A stretch of 64,000 nt of DNA from an uncultured Faecalibacterium sp. (GCA_934503275.1 CAKSVD010000006.1:31458-95457), one strand, 5' to 3'. Counted from the first letter of the stretch, positions 7,701 through 18,427 are shown. Notes: generated by a model not told the origin, from the sequence alone. Program-made: numbers and translations.

Positions 7701-9679
7701 TCGCAGGTCAAGGCCGAAATGCTGTCATCGATCGTCGCAACGTAGAGGGTGGTAAGGTGGTCACGCCAAATGCCCGTAAGCGTCCCATTGAGGCCACTGA
7801 TGTACTTTGCATCGTAGCGGGCATTCTCCGGCGGGGTGTACTTCATGGTGTAGCAGGTAGCACCGGGCAGGACTTTTGCGTCCTCCTCTTCTTTTGCCGC
7901 CATCACATGGATGATGGGATCATTCAAGTAGATGCCTTTCTTATTATAGACAAAGGTATACTCGCCGCCGTCAATGATGGGCTGGTTGTATTTTGCGTTA
8001 CCGTCATAGCCATCCGTATTTTCCACTGCCAGCTTCAGGGTGCTTCTGCCGTCTTTGATCGTGCCGCCGTTGTCGATAGAGCCGTTGCCGGTATAATCAT
8101 CGCTGTTATAGCAGTCCTCCAGCACGGCTTGGTAGGTAGAGCTGTTGCCCACACTCCCGCTGACGTCCAGCGCAGAGCTGCGGATGGTAGCAGGCTGCGC
8201 CGTTTTGCGCTGGCCGTTGGTGATGTGGCTAAAGCACAGCACCGAGTTCTCTACGCGGCCGTCATTGTAAAAGCGATTCTCCAGACTGTTCAGCTTGGCA
8301 TCCGTGATGACGCCGCCCTCCTTGTTGTACACATACTCGGTGGAGTTCAGGGTGCCGGTAAGGGTGCCGTTGTTTTCAATCGCAAAATTTACCGTAGCAT
8401 TATCCTCGTTTTTCACCTTGTCGAGGTTCAGTTCCGTCCCCTCTTCAATGGTCAGGACGGGGGTATCGCTCGTATGCCACTCTGCGTGCTTGTGGTTCGG
8501 GTCAAAGGACCAGCCGTTGCCCTTTGCTTCGTAGACGCCGCCGTCTGTGCCCTCGGGGAAGCCGTCCTTTTCAATGACAAGCTCCCCTACGGTAAGGCTG
8601 TTGAACTGGACAGCTTCCGTGCCCGCAGTAAAGCTGACCGCGCCGCCCTTGGCGTTATAATTCAGCTTTGCGTCGCCGCTGACGATGCTTTCCAGCTTGC
8701 GGGTGGGCTTCAGGGTGACGCTGGTATTGGGCGCGACATAGACGGTACTATAAGTATCTGCCGACCACGCGGTCACCGTGCCGTCCGCTGCCACCGCGAC
8801 AGGGAGGTACACCGGGTCTTTGGATGCATCGATAGCTACAAGCCCTGTGTGTTCTGCCGTGAAATAGCCGCTCTTGACGGTTGCGCCCTCGGGCAGCGGG
8901 TCATTTTCAGCGGTGAACAGACCGCCGTTGACGGTACATTTATCTCCTGCAACATACAGCTTGTCGTTGAACAGACCGCCATTGATGATGATTTCCGTTG
9001 TCCTTTTAAGATCCGTGAGCGAGCTTTCAAAGCTGCCGCCGTTGATGACGATTTTTTCACAATTGTTGATATCCACGGAGCAGATGCGCTTGCCCTTAAA
9101 GGTGCCGCCGTTGATGGTAAGGGTACCCGCTGCTTTAACGGTCACGCCGCTGGTATAACTACCCTCTTCAAAGGTGCCACCTTCAATGGTGACCTCGCCG
9201 CCCGCAGCATTAACAATGGCATTTCCTTTAAAGGTGCCGCCGCTGATGACAGCCCCGGCTTCACAGATCACCTTGCCGTAGAAGGTGCCGCCGGAGATAG
9301 TGCCCGCGTTGGTCACGGTGTAGCCGTTATGGTATCCCGAGCCGATCCGCGCCTCCTGCAGGGTAGCACCGGGCTTGATCTTCACGTTCAATTTACTGTA
9401 ATTATTGGATCCGCTATTACTATGATGGTAGAGCCGGAAGGTGCCGTCTACCAGAGTGAGCGTCTTGCTGGCCTCATCGTAGGACCAGCTGTCCCTGCTG
9501 CCGCCGGAGGGCTTGCTGGACCAGTCATCTGTATAGATATTGATGACATCGTCGTTTTCCTCTGCCAGTGCCGCAGCGCTGGCGGTGTCGGGCGGGGTGC
9601 TCTGGGCAAGGGCGGGCACAGGCAGAGCAGAAAATGCCATGCTTAACGCCAGAACCATGCTGATGAGCCGTTTGTGCAT
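4754..9679 (-). CDS. Giant secreted surface protein with MBG-type repeats and SLH-like C-terminus
   Basis: A 1641-residue protein. Residues 1-26 form a signal peptide (hydrophobic core, ALPVPALAQ cleavage region). About 60-330 has short repeating turns such as INGGTF and ISGGTF, as in right-handed beta-helix surface proteins. About 740-1400 holds six MBG/YDG-like modules (LTYDGNPKEVTV, DYGEITVTY, PGEYSYTV) joined by DPKPEPDP linkers. A long acidic-proline stretch follows. The last 100 residues resemble SLH repeats (STREQLAVLLW, YSDVAEPDTAKAARWAVEAGLL), suggesting non-covalent wall attachment; a possible membrane segment precedes them. A perfect hairpin (9697-9720) lies just before the AAGGAGAGG site. 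Likely adhesion or structural role; no catalytic motif seen. Confidence 0.8.
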   Translation of the reverse strand: MHKRLISMVLALSMAFSALPVPALAQSTPPDTASAAALAEENDDVINIYTDDWSSKPSGGSRDSWSYDEASKTLTLVDGTFRLYHHSNSGSNNYSKLNVKIKPGATLQEARIGSGYHNGYTVTNAGTISGGTFYGKVICEAGAVISGGTFKGNAIVNAAGGEVTIEGGTFEEGSYTSGVTVKAAGTLTINGGTFKGKRICSVDINNCEKIVINGGSFESSLTDLKRTTEIIINGGLFNDKLYVAGDKCTVNGGLFTAENDPLPEGATVKSGYFTAEHTGLVAIDASKDPVYLPVAVAADGTVTAWSADTYSTVYVAPNTSVTLKPTRKLESIVSGDAKLNYNAKGGAVSFTAGTEAVQFNSLTVGELVIEKDGFPEGTDGGVYEAKGNGWSFDPNHKHAEWHTSDTPVLTIEEGTELNLDKVKNEDNATVNFAIENNGTLTGTLNSTEYVYNKEGGVITDAKLNSLENRFYNDGRVENSVLCFSHITNGQRKTAQPATIRSSALDVSGSVGNSSTYQAVLEDCYNSDDYTGNGSIDNGGTIKDGRSTLKLAVENTDGYDGNAKYNQPIIDGGEYTFVYNKKGIYLNDPIIHVMAAKEEEDAKVLPGATCYTMKYTPPENARYDAKYISGLNGTLTGIWRDHLTTLYVATIDDSISALTCDRITSVNGVAYNGSVPEGKRYSSPIDLSKYNIPQTRILNLSATGEGAAELPPANPADFTFALPTNPTYDGNPKIVEVNVKENATKKYGDIIVRYQRKLNSDTFDGVPIEPGTYTFTVTVAATATCAGGDVTPKDNMFTILKGTLNPKDFTVTEPTDLTYDGKPKEVTVKNTSDKDYGEITVTYKQNGEALNGAPTEPGEYSYTVTAAGSARYKSGSVAEGTFTITNDVKPDPKPEPDPADFVFALPNDLTYDGNPKRVDVIVKDNATKDYGAVTVTYKQDGKVLNGAPIEPGDYTFNANVAATATCAGGDVTPKDNTFIILKGTLNPKDFTVTEPADLTYDGNPKEVTVTNNSTKDYGKITVIYEMSGGIVVHGVPVKPGKYYYSVVTEGSARYKSGSVADGTFTITNDVKPDPKPEPDPADFAFTVPANAVYDGEEHGVTVRASAGKGYGNVTVTYISGAEKLTAVYDADGALLSGKQPVNAGDYTFTAVAAATDSCAGGDITPKDNKFTIQKAELKATDFNILVSYTTVSDGQSYTAYMNEQSPDSPLVLRYNDTITEYKIVPYADAVAKPAAYTAAVMGDYDVLDDNGNKIGTGTGTPTKPGHYRLSIRVTADANHYVDSELRSENWVLDIWRAPLYISDFTVTEPDLTYDGTAKEVTVQNNSDKDYGEITVTYRNDPYNSDGVVLHGAPVEPGVYYYIVNAAGGALYEGGLVASGSFRIKEAAKPDPKPEPDPKPDPKPEPEPDPKPEPKPEETYQLTVAGADITLPEDADASALKAGQLVSLTAYPDTATERFAQWVVSSSDGKELTLMDKAGEPLTEDAFKQRTLTFKMPAQSLNITAETTAVEQPPQEDSTEYSTLQTVAILAGTTAWFAGGTVLAYEAVTGSILADLLPKGTAIPSTREQLAVLLWSTAGKPEPAAPAVYSDVAEPDTAKAARWAVEAGLLPDMGEGAFTPGKRVTKVQVIRAWNQLKKLGLAK

Positions 9680-9832
9680 AAGATCCTCTCCTTTTCAAGC
9701 GCCCTCCAAGCCGGGCGCTTTTTGTTGTACCCAGTGTACCACTTTTTGCCCGCCTTGGACGATTTCAGACACGAATCGCCCTGCAAATGCGCTGAAACGC
9801 CCCGAAAGCGCAAAAACTGCGGGGCACACCTG

Positions 9833-9871
9833 CAAAAAAGGGGCTGCTGCACAGCGCTGTGCAGCAGCCCC
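9833..9871 (-). terminator. Terminator of the arginine cluster
   Basis: A perfect palindrome, GGGGCTGCTGCACAGC and its complement (9840-9871), followed on the minus strand by six T residues, 20 bases past the argF stop. Confidence 0.9.
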
Positions 9872-9891
9872 CTGTATGGGTTCATTGCGTT

Positions 9892-10806
9892 TTACTTGCC
9901 CGCCAGCAGCACCGCCAGCACGGCTTTCTGGACGTGCAGACGGTTCTCTGCCTCGTCAAAGATCTCGTCCGCGTGCTGCTCGAACAGGGCGGTGGAGATC
10001 TCCTCGCCCCGGTGGGCGGGCAGACAGTGCAGCACCAGCGCGTCCGGCTTGGCGTTTTCCAGCAGACGGCCTGTCAACTGGAAGCCCACAAAATCCCGCA
10101 GACGCTGCTCGCTTTCGGCAGTGCCGGGGGCGGTGGTGTTCCACGCGGCGGTGGCCACGATGTCTGCGTCCCGCAGACCTTCGGCGGGGTCGGTGGTCAG
10201 GTGGAAGGCATTGCCGTATTTGCGGGCAAACATCAGCACATCCGCCGCCGGGCGATAGCCCGGGGGACAGACGCAGGATACCTGCATCCCCGCCAAAAGG
10301 CCGCCCACGATCAGGCTGTTGGCCATGTTGCTGCCGTCGCCCACAAAGCAGAGTTTCAGCCCTGCCAGCGTGCCCCGACGCTCCCGGATGGTCATCAGGT
10401 CAGCCAGCACCTGACAGGGATGGGCGTAGTCGGTAAGGCCGTTGATCACCGGAATGCCGGAAAGTTCGGCCAGTTCTTCCAAGTCCCGCTGGCGGTAGGT
10501 GCGCCAGACGGCGCAGTCGTAGTAGCGCCCCAGCACCCGGGCGGTGTCCCGCAGCGGCTCGCCGCGCCCGGCCTGTAATTCGGCGGTGTTCATGTAGTTG
10601 CCAAGACCACCCATCTGGTACACGCCCACCTCAAAGCTGGTGCGGGTGCGGGTGGACGCCTTAGAGAACAACAGCGCCACGCTTTTGCCCGCCAGCAGCG
10701 GCTCGGTGCGGCCCGCCTTGCAGTCCGCTTTCAGCTGGTCTGCCACATCCAGAATGTGGGTCAGCTCGGCGGGGGAAAGGTCGCTCATTTTCAGCAGATT
10801 TTTCAT
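9892..10806 (-). CDS. argF: Ornithine carbamoyltransferase
   Basis: A 304-residue enzyme that condenses ornithine with carbamoyl phosphate to citrulline in arginine synthesis. The carbamoyl-phosphate loop SKASTRTRTSFEVG (about 53-66), the HPCQVLADL stretch and the ornithine-binding HCLPAHRGEE motif are all intact, which separates it from aspartate carbamoyltransferase. Length is normal. The start overlaps the end of argD by 4 bp (ATGA), and it is last in the arginine cluster, followed by a strong terminator. An anabolic role is implied by its neighbours; no arginine deiminase genes are nearby. Confidence 0.96.
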   Translation of the reverse strand: MKNLLKMSDLSPAELTHILDVADQLKADCKAGRTEPLLAGKSVALLFSKASTRTRTSFEVGVYQMGGLGNYMNTAELQAGRGEPLRDTARVLGRYYDCAVWRTYRQRDLEELAELSGIPVINGLTDYAHPCQVLADLMTIRERRGTLAGLKLCFVGDGSNMANSLIVGGLLAGMQVSCVCPPGYRPAADVLMFARKYGNAFHLTTDPAEGLRDADIVATAAWNTTAPGTAESEQRLRDFVGFQLTGRLLENAKPDALVLHCLPAHRGEEISTALFEQHADEIFDEAENRLHVQKAVLAVLLAGK

Positions 10807-12005
10807 GCCTGCTCCTTCGGAGCCGTCGGCTCCATCGTGCCCAGCACCTCGGCCAGCACCTCCAGCGCCATGTCTACCTCGTGCTCAGAGACGGTCAGCG
10901 GCGGCAGCAGACGCAGCCGGGTCTTGGCGGTAAGCACCAGCAGGCCTTTTTCGCGGCAGGCGGCCAGCACATCCGCAGCCTGCACATCAAAGAACTCGAT
11001 CCCCACCATCAGGCCGATGCCGGAAATGTTCTTGACGTGGGGCAGCTTTGCCAGGCCGGTGCGCAGCTGTACGGCGCGCTCGCTGACCTGTGCAAGGAAA
11101 CTCTGGTCCAGACGGTCTACCACCACGTTGGCACCGGCGCATACCACCGGGTTGCCGCCAAAGGTAGAGCCATGGGTGCCGGGGCCCATGCCCTCGGCCA
11201 CCTTTTCATTCATCAGCACCGCGCCGATGGGCAGGCCGCCGCCCAGCCCTTTGGCAAGGGTGACAATGTCCGGCTTGAGGTTATAGTGCTCGCAGCACAG
11301 GAAGGTGCCGGTGCGGCCTACGCCGGTCTGCACCTCGTCCACGATGAGCACAAGGTCTTTTTCGTCGCACAAAGCGCGCACGGCCTGTACATAGTCCGGG
11401 TCCAGCGCCATCACGCCGCCCTCGCCCTGAATCAGTTCCATCATCACGGCGCAGGTGTGACGGTCTACCAGTTCCCGCAGCGCTTCGATATCGCCCGCCG
11501 GGACGTACTGGAAGCCCTCGTTGAAGGGGCCGAAGTAGTTGTGGAACACCCCCTGCCCGGTGGCGGTCAGGGTGGCAAGGGTGCGGCCATGGAAGCTGTT
11601 GACCAGCGTGATAACGTTGTAGCGGTCCTTGCCGTAATGGTCTACGCTGTACTTGCGGGCGGCCTTGATGGCGCCCTCGTTGGCCTCGGCACCGGAGTTG
11701 CCGAAGAACACCTTACTCATACCGGTGCGCTTGCACAGCTTTTTGGCCAGCTTGCCGCAGGGTGCGGTGTAGTAGAGGTTGGAGGTGTGCTGCAGCTTGT
11801 GCGCCTGCTGGGACACGGCCTCTGCCCATGCAAGGTCGCAGTAGCCAAGGCTGTTCACCCCGATGCCGCTGGTGAAGTCCAGATACTTCTGTCCCTCAGG
11901 GCCCTCGGCGTACAACCCGTGGCCTTTTTCCAGCACGATGGGGTTGCGGTTATAGGTGTGCAAGACGTACTCGTTGTCCCGCTTGATGACTTTTTCAGAA
12001 TCCAT
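10803..12005 (-). CDS. argD: Acetylornithine aminotransferase
   Basis: A 400-residue class III PLP aminotransferase that converts N-acetylglutamate semialdehyde to N-acetylornithine. The phosphate-binding GNSGAEANEGAIKAAR segment, the PLP-contacting LIVDEVQTGVGRTG stretch and the Schiff-base lysine in TLAKGLGGGLPIGA are visible. The start at 12005 has AGGAGG seven bases upstream. A foldback repeat of about 140 bp fills the gap to argB. Paralogues using ornithine or GABA look similar; placement between argB and argF decides the call. Confidence 0.95.
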   Translation of the reverse strand: MDSEKVIKRDNEYVLHTYNRNPIVLEKGHGLYAEGPEGQKYLDFTSGIGVNSLGYCDLAWAEAVSQQAHKLQHTSNLYYTAPCGKLAKKLCKRTGMSKVFFGNSGAEANEGAIKAARKYSVDHYGKDRYNVITLVNSFHGRTLATLTATGQGVFHNYFGPFNEGFQYVPAGDIEALRELVDRHTCAVMMELIQGEGGVMALDPDYVQAVRALCDEKDLVLIVDEVQTGVGRTGTFLCCEHYNLKPDIVTLAKGLGGGLPIGAVLMNEKVAEGMGPGTHGSTFGGNPVVCAGANVVVDRLDQSFLAQVSERAVQLRTGLAKLPHVKNISGIGLMVGIEFFDVQAADVLAACREKGLLVLTAKTRLRLLPPLTVSEHEVDMALEVLAEVLGTMEPTAPKEQA

Positions 12006-12059
12006 AGGTGTACCTCCTGTAACATGGAGTTCTTGCGCAATGCTGTGCGGACTCCTCTG

Positions 12060-12197
12060 AAGCCTTCCCCCCTTGGGGGGAAGGTGGCGCGTAGCGTCGG
12101 ATGAGGGGTAATTTGCCGTAAGCTGCTGCTTGCCTGCGCCCTCATCCGGCTGTTCACTGCGTTCACATCCACCTTCCCCCGTCCGGGGGAAGGCTTT
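12060..12197. repeat. Foldback MITE-like repeat inside the arg cluster (family 2)
   Basis: Inverted ends AAGCCTTCCCCCC..GGATGAGGG and CCCTCATCC..GGGGGAAGGCTT, each with its own inner palindrome, enclose about 30 bp. It sits in the 279-bp gap between argB and argD, the only large gap in the cluster apart from argG-argH. It could act as an RNA-processing or attenuation site, or be a neutral insertion. Confidence 0.75.
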
Positions 12198-12284
12198 TGC
12201 AACGGCAAGCTTTCCGGCAAAGGAAAAAGCGGAGCGGTTTCGTTGTCTTTATTATAGCTTTCCGCCGGCGATTGCGCAATCTTT

Positions 12285-13139
12285 TTATTCGCGGTGGCTG
12301 CGGCGGTAGAAGCGGGTACCGGAGCCGCGGTCAGAGAACAGTTCCAGCAGGATGGAGTGCGGCACACGGCCATCAATGATAACAGCCTCGTGCACGCCCT
12401 GATAGATGGCGTCCGCCATGCCGCCGATCTTGGGGATCATGCCGCCCGCAATGATACCGGCGGACTTGTAGCCCTCGATCTCGGTCACCTCCACCTCGGG
12501 GATGAGGGTGGTCTCGTCCTCCTTATCCCGCAGCAGACCCGCGATATCGGTCATAGACACCAGCTTTTCGGCCTTGAGGGCAATGGCGATCTGGGCAGCG
12601 GCGGTGTCCGCGTTGACGTTATACGCCTGCCCGAGGTCATCCATGCCCACGGTGGCGATGACCGGGATAAAGCCGCCGTCCAGCAGGCTTTCGATCAGGG
12701 TGGCGTCCACATGGACGATCTCGCCCACATGACCCAGCTGGGGGTCCAGTTCGGTGCAGCGGAGCATCTGTCCGTCCATGCCGCACAGACCCACGCCGCG
12801 CCCGCGCAGCTTTGCCACAAGATCCTTGTTCACCTTACCGGCCAGCACCTGCTGCACGATCTCCATGGTGGCATCGTCTGTCACCCGCAGACCGTTTGCA
12901 AAGTGGCTCTCCACGCCCACCTTCTTGAGCATCTCGTTGATGGCGGGGCCGCCGCCGTGCACCAGCACCACCCGCACGCCCAGCAGCGTCAGGGTGACAA
13001 GGTCGTTCATCACGGCGTCTTTCAGCGTCTCGTTGATCATGGCGTTGCCGCCGTATTTGATGACCATGGTCCTGCCATGGTATTTCTGGATATAAGGAGT
13101 GGCCTCCGAAAAAAGCCGCGCCATTTCTTCGTTTTTCAT
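12285..13139 (-). CDS. argB: Acetylglutamate kinase
   Basis: A 284-residue amino-acid kinase family enzyme that phosphorylates N-acetylglutamate. The N-terminal KYGGNAM nucleotide loop, LVHGGGPAINEML (substrate Gly-rich loop) and the C-terminal GGMIPKIGGMADAI signature are present. An N-terminal extension helix (MARLFSEATPYIQKYHGR) is typical of the hexameric, arginine-inhibited enzymes, so feedback inhibition by arginine is likely. The start at 13139 has AGGAG about nine bases upstream. It lies 16 bp after argJ. Confidence 0.96.
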   Translation of the reverse strand: MKNEEMARLFSEATPYIQKYHGRTMVIKYGGNAMINETLKDAVMNDLVTLTLLGVRVVLVHGGGPAINEMLKKVGVESHFANGLRVTDDATMEIVQQVLAGKVNKDLVAKLRGRGVGLCGMDGQMLRCTELDPQLGHVGEIVHVDATLIESLLDGGFIPVIATVGMDDLGQAYNVNADTAAAQIAIALKAEKLVSMTDIAGLLRDKEDETTLIPEVEVTEIEGYKSAGIIAGGMIPKIGGMADAIYQGVHEAVIIDGRVPHSILLELFSDRGSGTRFYRRSHRE

Positions 13140-13155
13140 CTGTTCCGCGCTCCTG

Positions 13156-14385
13156 TCAGGTTCTGTAATCGCCGTTGATCTTCACATAGTCGTAGGTCAG
13201 GTCACAGCCCCACGCCTTGGCGCTTGCCTCGCCGGTGCCCATATCCACCTTGACCAGAACATCGTGCTCAGCCAGCACCTTGGCGGCTTCGTCCTCGCTG
13301 TAGGGGTGGTAGGCAGCGTTCTCGCACACATACACCTCGCCCGCCTTGCTGGAAAGCCAGACGCAGACCTTATCAATGGAGAAATCGCCGGGGGTATAGC
13401 CGATGGCACACAGGATGCGTCCCCAGTTGGCGTCGCGGCCAAAGACCGCCGCCTTGAACAGGTTGGAGCAGACCACGCTGCGGCTGACGGCGCGGGCGGT
13501 CTTGAGGTCGGGTGCATGGGTCACCTCGCAGGTGATCAGGTGGGTGGCGCCCTCGCCGTCTCCGGCGTGCTCGGCGCACATATGCTCTGCAATGGCGGTC
13601 AGCGCTGCCACAAAGGCGGCGTAGTCCGCATTTTCCTCGCAGATCTCCGGGTTGCCCGCAAGACCGGACGCCATGATGATCAGGGTATCGTTGGTGGAGG
13701 TGTCCAGATCCACGCTCATCTGGTTATAGGTGCCGGGCACAACGGTCTTGAGCGCCTTTTCCAGCAGCGCGGGCGAGACGGCAGCATCCGTGGTGTAGAA
13801 CGCCAGCATGGTCGCCATGTTGGGAGCGATCATGCCGCTGCCCTTACCGATGGCACCCACGGTGCACACCTTGCCGCCCAGCTCGAACTGGATGGCGTAC
13901 TCCTTTTTATGGGTGTCGGTGGTCATGATGGCGGTGGCAGCGTCCGTGCTGCCCTGCGCGGTGGCAGCCAGCTTTTCCGCCGCCGCCGGGATGCCCCGGG
14001 CAAAGGGGTCGATGACCATGGGCTGACCGATGACGCCGGTGGAGGCGGGCAGAACGTCCTTTTCATCCATGTTCAGCGCCTTGCCCACCAGCGCACAGCA
14101 CTCCTCGGCCAGCGCCACGCCGTTGGCGGCGCAGGTGTTGGCGTTGCCGCTGTTTACCACAATGGCCTGTGCATAGCCATCGGCCAGATGGGCGCGGTCC
14201 ACCTTGATGGGCGCACCACAGACCTTGTTGGTGGTGTACACGCCCGCAGCGGCGCAGCGCACCTCGGCCTTGATGAGCGCCAGATCGTATTTTTCGCTGT
14301 GATTTGCCCGGATGCCGCAATGGACACCGGCGGCGGCAAAGCCCTTGGGCGCGCAGATGCCGCCCGCAACTTCCTTATACTGCAT
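13156..14385 (-). CDS. argJ: Glutamate N-acetyltransferase / ornithine acetyltransferase
   Basis: About 409 residues from the chosen start (14385, AAAGGA nine bases upstream; an upstream in-frame ATG at 14406 lacks a good site). ArgJ recycles the acetyl group from N-acetylornithine to glutamate, so the pathway runs as a cycle without ArgE. The self-cleavage site PASTGVIGQPM is present; the Thr becomes the nucleophile of the beta chain. The VNSGNANTC oxyanion region and KGSGMIAP motif are also intact. No argA is in the window, so this ArgJ may be bifunctional and make N-acetylglutamate from acetyl-CoA. Confidence 0.96.
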   Translation of the reverse strand: MQYKEVAGGICAPKGFAAAGVHCGIRANHSEKYDLALIKAEVRCAAAGVYTTNKVCGAPIKVDRAHLADGYAQAIVVNSGNANTCAANGVALAEECCALVGKALNMDEKDVLPASTGVIGQPMVIDPFARGIPAAAEKLAATAQGSTDAATAIMTTDTHKKEYAIQFELGGKVCTVGAIGKGSGMIAPNMATMLAFYTTDAAVSPALLEKALKTVVPGTYNQMSVDLDTSTNDTLIIMASGLAGNPEICEENADYAAFVAALTAIAEHMCAEHAGDGEGATHLITCEVTHAPDLKTARAVSRSVVCSNLFKAAVFGRDANWGRILCAIGYTPGDFSIDKVCVWLSSKAGEVYVCENAAYHPYSEDEAAKVLAEHDVLVKVDMGTGEASAKAWGCDLTYDYVKINGDYRT

Positions 14386-14418
14386 AACGATTTTCCTTTC
14401 CCACAAAGAAAAACAAGT

Positions 14419-15356
14419 TTATTCCAACCCTTTGGTCTCTTCCAGACCCAGCATCAGGTTCATGCACTGGACGGCGGCGCCGGAGGAGCCCTTGCCCAGA
14501 TTATCAAACAGCGAGACCAGCATCATCTGATCCCCGGCGGCGTTCACGGTCAGGTACAGTTCCATGCGGTCGGTGCCCGCCATGGCATTGGAGTACAGGC
14601 CGTTTTCCGGCAGCGGCTCGTTCAGGCCGTGCACCTTGACGGTGGCGGCGTCCTTGTAGTAGTCCGCAAGGGCGGCAGCCACGGCCTCGGCGGTAGTGCC
14701 CGCAAGGGTAAGATCCAGCGGCACCAGTACCTGCATCCCGCAGTAGTAGTCACACACCACCGGCACGAACATCGGTGTGTGCGCAAGGCCGCTGATCTTC
14801 TGCATCTCCGGCAGGTGTTTGTGGCCAAGGCTCAGGCCGTAGCTTTTGGGCGCATCCAGCTTGCTGTGCGCCGGGCGGTCGGGGCTTTCGTAGTCCGCGA
14901 TCATCTTTTTACCGCCGCCGGAGTAGCCGGAGATGCCGGTGCAGCTGAAGGGGTATTCCTTTGCCACCAGCCCCAACTCCACCAGCGGGCGGGCAATGCT
15001 GATAAAGCCGCTGGCATAGCAGCCGGGCACTGCCACGCGGCAGGAGTTCCGGATCTTTGCCTTCTGCCCCTTCAACTCCGGGAAGCCGTAGTCCCATGCG
15101 GCGTCGGTGCGGAAGGCGGTGGAGGTGTCCAGCACCTTCACGTCCGGGCGCAGCAGGGGCATGACTTCTTTAGAGGCCGCATCCGGCAGGCAAAGGAAGG
15201 CAAGGTCGGCAGAATTGATGACCTTTGCCCGCTCGTGCACATCCTTGCGCCCTTCGGCAGAGATGGACAGCAGTTCGATCTCCGGCCGTTCGGCCAGACG
15301 GTCGGCAATGCGCAGGCCGGTGGTGCCGGAAGAGCCATCAATAAATACCTTTACCT

Positions 15357-15360
<4 letters not shown>
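14419..15360 (-). CDS. argC: N-acetyl-gamma-glutamyl-phosphate reductase, short (type 2) form
   Basis: About 313 residues from the start at 15360, which overlaps the argH stop (ATGA) and has AGGAGG inside the argH end. It reduces N-acetylglutamyl phosphate to the semialdehyde with NADPH. The N-terminal VFIDGSSGTTGLRIADRL is the nucleotide loop of the shorter type 2 ArgC family rather than the GATGYxGxEL form usual in Bacillus. The catalytic Cys lies in AVPGCYASGF, and a His-rich GHKHLPEM segment follows. The neighbours leave no doubt on pathway. Confidence 0.93.
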
Positions 15361-16757
<1,397 letters not shown>

Positions 16758-16773
16758 AATATAAACTCCTTAT

Positions 16774-16816
16774 AAAAACGGCAAAGCCGCCGCAGGGGAA
16801 AACGCTCCTGCGGCGG
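16774..16816 (-). terminator. Intercistronic hairpin between argG and argH
   Basis: CCGCCGCAGG/CCTGCGGCGG stem (16787-16816), then CTTTGCCGTTTTT on the minus strand, 25 bases before argH. The T run is interrupted, so partial termination giving more argG than argHCJBDF transcript is plausible. Confidence 0.6.
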
Positions 16817-16891
16817 TGCCGCCGGCTACGATGCCGGTGTGAGAACCCGCGTGTGAAAGTGTGAAAACACACGCAGTCGAAAATGTTGCGG

Positions 16892-18124
16892 TTACTTGAC
16901 CACCGGCCAGTTCTTGGACAGCTTTGCGCGCTCCTTGATGGACAGGCCGAACAGGTTGATGAAGCCTGCGGCATCGGCCTGATTGTAGTCCTCGTCCTCA
17001 CCGAAGGAAGCGGTCTGCTCGTCGTACAGGGTGTAGGGGGAGGTGACGCCGGCGTTGATCATGTTGCCCTTGTAAAGCTTCAGCTTCACATCGCCGGTCA
17101 CGGTCTTTTCCAGACTGTCGGCAAAGGCATCCAGTGCCTCGCGCAGCGGGGTGAACCACTGGCCGTTGTACACGATGTCGGCGTACTTCTGTGCCAGCTG
17201 TGCCTTGAAGTGAGAGCTTTCCTTGTCCAGCGTGATGGTCTCCAGCACGTCGATGGCCTTGTACAGGATGGCGCCGCCGGGAGTCTCGTACACGCCGCGG
17301 CTCTTCATGCCCACCAGACGGTTCTCCACGATGTCCAGCAGACCAATGCCGTTTGCGCCGCCCAGCTGGTTCAGGTACTCCACCAGCTCCACAGCGCCCA
17401 TCTCCTTGCCGTCCACAGCAGTGGGAACGCCCTTTTCAAAGTGGATGGTCACATAGGTGGGAACATCGGGTGCCTGCTCGGGGCTGACGCCCAGTTCCAG
17501 GAAGCCGGGCTTATTGTACTGGGGCTCGTTGGCGGGGCACTCCAGATCCAGACCCTCGTGGCTCAGGTGCCACAGGTTCTTGTCCTTGGAGTAGTTGGTC
17601 TCACGGTTGATCTTCAGGGGGATGTGGTGAGCCTCGGCGTAGTCGATCTCTTCGTCACGGCTCTTGATGTCCCACTCACGCCACGGAGCAATGATGGCCA
17701 TATCGGGGCACAGGGCCTTGAGGGTCAGCTCAAAACGCACCTGATCGTTGCCCTTGCCGGTGCAGCCGTGGCAGATGGCATCTGCACCTTCCTTGATGGC
17801 GATATCAGCCAGTGCCTTGGCGATGCACGGACGTGCAAAGCTGGTGCCCAGCAGGTAGTCCTCGTACTTTGCGCCGAACTTCAGGGTGGGGAAGATGTAG
17901 TTCTCCACAAAGTCCTTCTTCAGGTCCAGCACATACAGCTTGGATGCGCCGGTAGCCTTGGCCTTTTCTTCCAGACCGTCCAGTTCGGTGCCCTGACCTA
18001 CGTCACCGGAAACGGCGATGACCTCGCAGTTGTTGTAGTTTTCCTTCAGCCAGGGAATGATGATGGAGGTATCCAGACCGCCGGAGTAAGCCAGCACGAC
18101 TTTTTTGATGTTTTCCTTTTTCAT
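16892..18124 (-). CDS. argG: Argininosuccinate synthase
   Basis: About 410 residues from the ATG at 18124, chosen because AAAGGAG lies 8 bases upstream and the ATP-pyrophosphatase P-loop ([16 protein letters not shown]) then begins at residue 9; an in-frame upstream ATG at 18262 would precede the promoter. It joins citrulline and aspartate using ATP. Other family marks are [13 protein letters not shown] and [10 protein letters not shown]. It is the first gene of the arginine cluster, downstream of a promoter at 18219-18246. Confidence 0.97.
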   Translation of the reverse strand: MKKENIKKVVLAYSGGLDTSIIIPWLKENYNNCEVIAVSGDVGQGTELDGLEEKAKATGASKLYVLDLKKDFVENYIFPTLKFGAKYEDYLLGTSFARPCIAKALADIAIKEGADAICHGCTGKGNDQVRFELTLKALCPDMAIIAPWREWDIKSRDEEIDYAEAHHIPLKINRETNYSKDKNLWHLSHEGLDLECPANEPQYNKPGFLELGVSPEQAPDVPTYVTIHFEKGVPTAVDGKEMGAVELVEYLNQLGGANGIGLLDIVENRLVGMKSRGVYETPGGAILYKAIDVLETITLDKESSHFKAQLAQKYADIVYNGQWFTPLREALDAFADSLEKTVTGDVKLKLYKGNMINAGVTSPYTLYDEQTASFGEDEDYNQADAAGFINLFGLSIKERAKLSKNWPVVK

Positions 18125-18218
18125 GATAAACGCGCTCCTTTTAATAAAAATACACTTTTGTTCTCTGATGCGCATTTCCCTTCGCATCCTCTGTCTTTCG
18201 TTTGCGGTTGATGTTTTT

Positions 18219-18246
18219 ATTATACGCAGCGCGGTTTTTCCGTCAA
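18219..18246 (-). promoter_or_regulatory. Promoter of the arginine cluster
   Basis: TTGACG (18241-18246) and TATAAT (18219-18224) with a 16-bp spacer, reading toward argG. About 60-100 bp upstream (18305-18347) are two TTGCATAAA-like AT-rich boxes that could be ArgR sites; that part is weak. Confidence 0.75.
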
Positions 18247-18379
18247 TGCTAAAAACTGCCAAACATAGCGCCCGTTTCGCTTTTCTTTTGGTTCAATCTG
18301 TATCTTTATGCAAATGTTCTTAAATATATACGCATTTTATGCAATTTGAGTGTATTTTTTCATGGAGTTAGAGAGAAAT

Positions 18380-18415
18380 AAACCACCGGAGCATCTGCGG
18401 ATGCTCCGGTGGTTT
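18380..18415 (-). terminator. Terminator of the EIIC gene
   Basis: AAACCACCGGAGCAT/ATGCTCCGGTGGTTT stem, 13 bases after the EIIC stop, followed by TATTTCTC on the minus strand. Confidence 0.8.
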
Positions 18416-18427
18416 AACTATAACTAT

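Noticed and set aside
5714..9646. A 1310-codon open frame on the plus strand opposite the surface protein
   Set aside because: It is the antisense of the repeat-rich surface gene, has no ribosome site or recognisable domain, and the minus frame has a signal peptide and repeats.
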